Below, one piece after another: positions 4,941-6,111 of a stretch of 6,111 bases of DNA. Positions within the stretch are counted from its first letter, which is position 1. The number at the start of each line of letters is the position of its first letter. A program made the position numbers and the translations under genes. This DNA is from an uncultured Collinsella sp. (GTDB taxonomy: Bacteria; Actinomycetota; Coriobacteriia; Coriobacteriales; Coriobacteriaceae): positions 1 to 6,111 of the forward strand of contig USKL01000097.1 in NCBI GenBank assembly GCA_900555225.1. Reading direction: 5' to 3'. The notes beneath the pieces are model-generated. The model was not told where the DNA came from. It ran no database searches and was given only the letters and a program-made list of their open reading frames with translations.

Positions 4941-4959
4941 GAGGTAGAGGGGTGGTCGC

Positions 4960-4965
4960 TATACT
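4960..4965 (+). promoter_or_regulatory. Candidate -10 box of the LacI-family gene
   Basis: TATACT (5 of 6 to consensus) lies 35 nt upstream of the ATG. No good -35 is present at 16-18 nt spacing (CACCGA at 4937-4942). The expected leader is about 28 nt and includes the ribosome-binding site AAGGAG (4991-4996). Confidence 0.5.
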
Positions 4966-5000
4966 TTCAAGAGATTGCGCGTAAACCTGGAAGGAGCGAG

Positions 5001-6029
5001 ATGGCCAACAAAGTCACCCTCAAGCAGATCGCCCAGGAGGTGGGGCTTTCCCCCTCGTCGGTCTCGCTTGTTCTCAATAATCGGCCCTGTCGCATCTCGG
5101 AAGAAAACCGCAAGCTCATCAAGGAGGTCGCGGCGCGCAACCACTATGTTCCTAATCAGATTGCGCGTAGTCTGGTCATGCGCGAGTCGCGCACGCTGGG
5201 CCTTATCGTCCCTAACATCGAGAGCCGCTTTTTTGCCTCGCTCGCCGGTAGCCTGGAAAAGCGCTGCCGCGAGGACGGCTATGCGCTCTTCATTACCAGC
5301 TCGGGTGGAAGTGCCGACGACGATCTGGAGCTGCTGCGCCAGCTGGTAACGCGCGGCGTTGATGGCGTCTTCCTGGTTGTGGGCGACGAGTTCTCCGACG
5401 ACCGCGCCCTGCGCGAAGAGGTCAGCCATCTGCCTATTCCTGCCGTGATGGTCGACCGTGCCATTGAGGGGCTCGAGTGCGACAAGGTGATGTTCGACCA
5501 CGAGATGGGTGGCTACATGGCCACTCGCTATCTGATCGAGCAGGGCCACCGTCGCATTGCCTGCTTGGTTAACGCGCGCCGTTCCAATACGGGGCGTAAG
5601 CGACTTGCCGGCTATGAGCGCGCGCTGCGCGAGGTTGGCCTGCCTATCGACGCGCGTTTAGAGTTTGAGAGCGAGTACTACATCCCGAGTGCCTACGAGG
5701 CCTCGGAGGCGGTGCTCGCAACTGATGCTACCGCTGTGTTCGCAAGCTCGGATAACATCGCCCTCGGTCTGCTCAAGCGCTTACACGAGATGGGGAAGAG
5801 CATTCCGGGCGACATCTCGGTGGTGAGCTACGACAACTCGGCCGCCGACGTTCTCTTTGAGCCGGCGCTGACCGCGATTGAGCAGGATCCTGGTATCCTC
5901 GCGGAGCATGCTTTTGGCTGCATGTCCAAGCGCCTTGCCGGTAGGGGCGGTAGACGTGCCGAAGAAGTCGTTCTGGAGCCGGCGCTTATCGTGAAGGGCA
6001 GCGTGCTCGATCTTACCGAATGTAGCTAA
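5001..6029 (+). CDS. LacI/GalR-family transcriptional regulator
   Basis: This is a 342-aa DNA-binding regulator of the family's usual length. Residues 5-27 (VTLKQIAQEVGLSPSSVSLVLNN) form the N-terminal helix-turn-helix, followed by the linker and hinge helix YVPNQIARSLVMRESRTLG (49-67). The periplasmic-binding-protein-like effector domain runs from about 66 to 335: LGLIVPNIESRFFASLAGSLE (66-86), GVDGVFLVVGD (119-129), PAVMVDR (147-153), GYMATRYLIEQGHRRIACL (171-189), the AVFASSDNIALGLLKRLHE stretch (245-263) and DISVVSYDNS (271-280). These are sugar-binding regulator landmarks, and the protein probably represses or activates carbohydrate genes as a dimer. ATG 5001 is set by AAGGAG 4 nt upstream and by the helix-turn-helix beginning at once; the reading frame stays open upstream but codes nothing family-like. 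The effector sugar cannot be told. It is divergent from murB, and the downstream gene is outside the window. Confidence 0.95.
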   Translation: MANKVTLKQIAQEVGLSPSSVSLVLNNRPCRISEENRKLIKEVAARNHYVPNQIARSLVMRESRTLGLIVPNIESRFFASLAGSLEKRCREDGYALFITSSGGSADDDLELLRQLVTRGVDGVFLVVGDEFSDDRALREEVSHLPIPAVMVDRAIEGLECDKVMFDHEMGGYMATRYLIEQGHRRIACLVNARRSNTGRKRLAGYERALREVGLPIDARLEFESEYYIPSAYEASEAVLATDATAVFASSDNIALGLLKRLHEMGKSIPGDISVVSYDNSAADVLFEPALTAIEQDPGILAEHAFGCMSKRLAGRGGRRAEEVVLEPALIVKGSVLDLTECS

Positions 6030-6058
6030 GCGTACTTGTTTGTTTGCATAGATTGCAT

Positions 6059-6076
6059 GCGGAGTGTCCGCTATTT
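6059..6076 (+). terminator. Weak hairpin after the LacI-family gene
   Basis: A 5-bp stem GCGGA (6059-6063) / TCCGC (6067-6071) with a GTG loop is followed by TATTT, 29 nt past the stop. It is short and has an imperfect T run, so it may not terminate efficiently. The remaining bases to 6111 are G/C-rich and show no gene start that I can support. Confidence 0.3.
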
Positions 6077-6111
6077 GCCGGCGGGGCCGGGGTGCCTGCC
6101 TTGTTTTGAGA

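Noticed and set aside
4719..5000. Upstream extension of the LacI-family frame
   Set aside because: The added 94 residues overlap murB antisense and the intergenic promoters; AAGGAG before ATG 5001 and the helix-turn-helix beginning right after it fix the start.

Overview
The window looks like chromosomal DNA of a high-GC Gram-positive gut actinobacterium. The protein styles (a GalE and MalQ of coriobacterial type, a PcsB-like coiled-coil hydrolase, a Gram-positive-length MurB) and the G/C-rich codon third positions suggest Coriobacteriia, most likely Collinsella or a close relative. The genus is an inference from recalled protein character; no search was run. There is no tRNA, rRNA, CRISPR array, transposase or phage gene.

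Layout from left to right. Positions 1-878 (minus strand) hold the first 292 codons of a 4-alpha-glucanotransferase (malQ), cut by the window edge just after the catalytic Asp; its promoter region (964-993) carries a dyad between -35 and -10. A strong terminator (1043-1076) separates it from galE (UDP-glucose 4-epimerase, 1099-2160, minus). A 267-bp divergent intergenic region (2161-2427) holds a weak galE promoter and clustered AT-rich repeats in front of a secreted peptidoglycan hydrolase (2428-3633, plus) with a twin-arginine-like signal peptide, a PcsB-type coiled coil and a C-terminal Cys/His (CHAP or NlpC/P60) domain. This gene converges on murB (3855-4817, minus). The 221 bp between them contain a nearly perfect 33-bp inverted repeat enclosing a terminator hairpin, a consensus TATAAT box, and a second strong terminator. 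murB is divergent from a LacI-family regulator (5001-6029, plus); their shared 183-bp region has a -10 box for each gene and two short palindromes.

Functional reading: malQ and galE serve alpha-glucan and galactose/UDP-sugar metabolism. The hydrolase and murB serve peptidoglycan remodelling and precursor synthesis. The LacI-family protein is probably a sugar-responsive repressor, but nothing next to it in the window names its target. The genes are mostly single transcription units with their own promoters and terminators, not one operon. No new multi-gene system is evident. The least ordinary element is the 138-bp inverted-repeat structure at 3641-3778, with a possible small RNA unit to its right.
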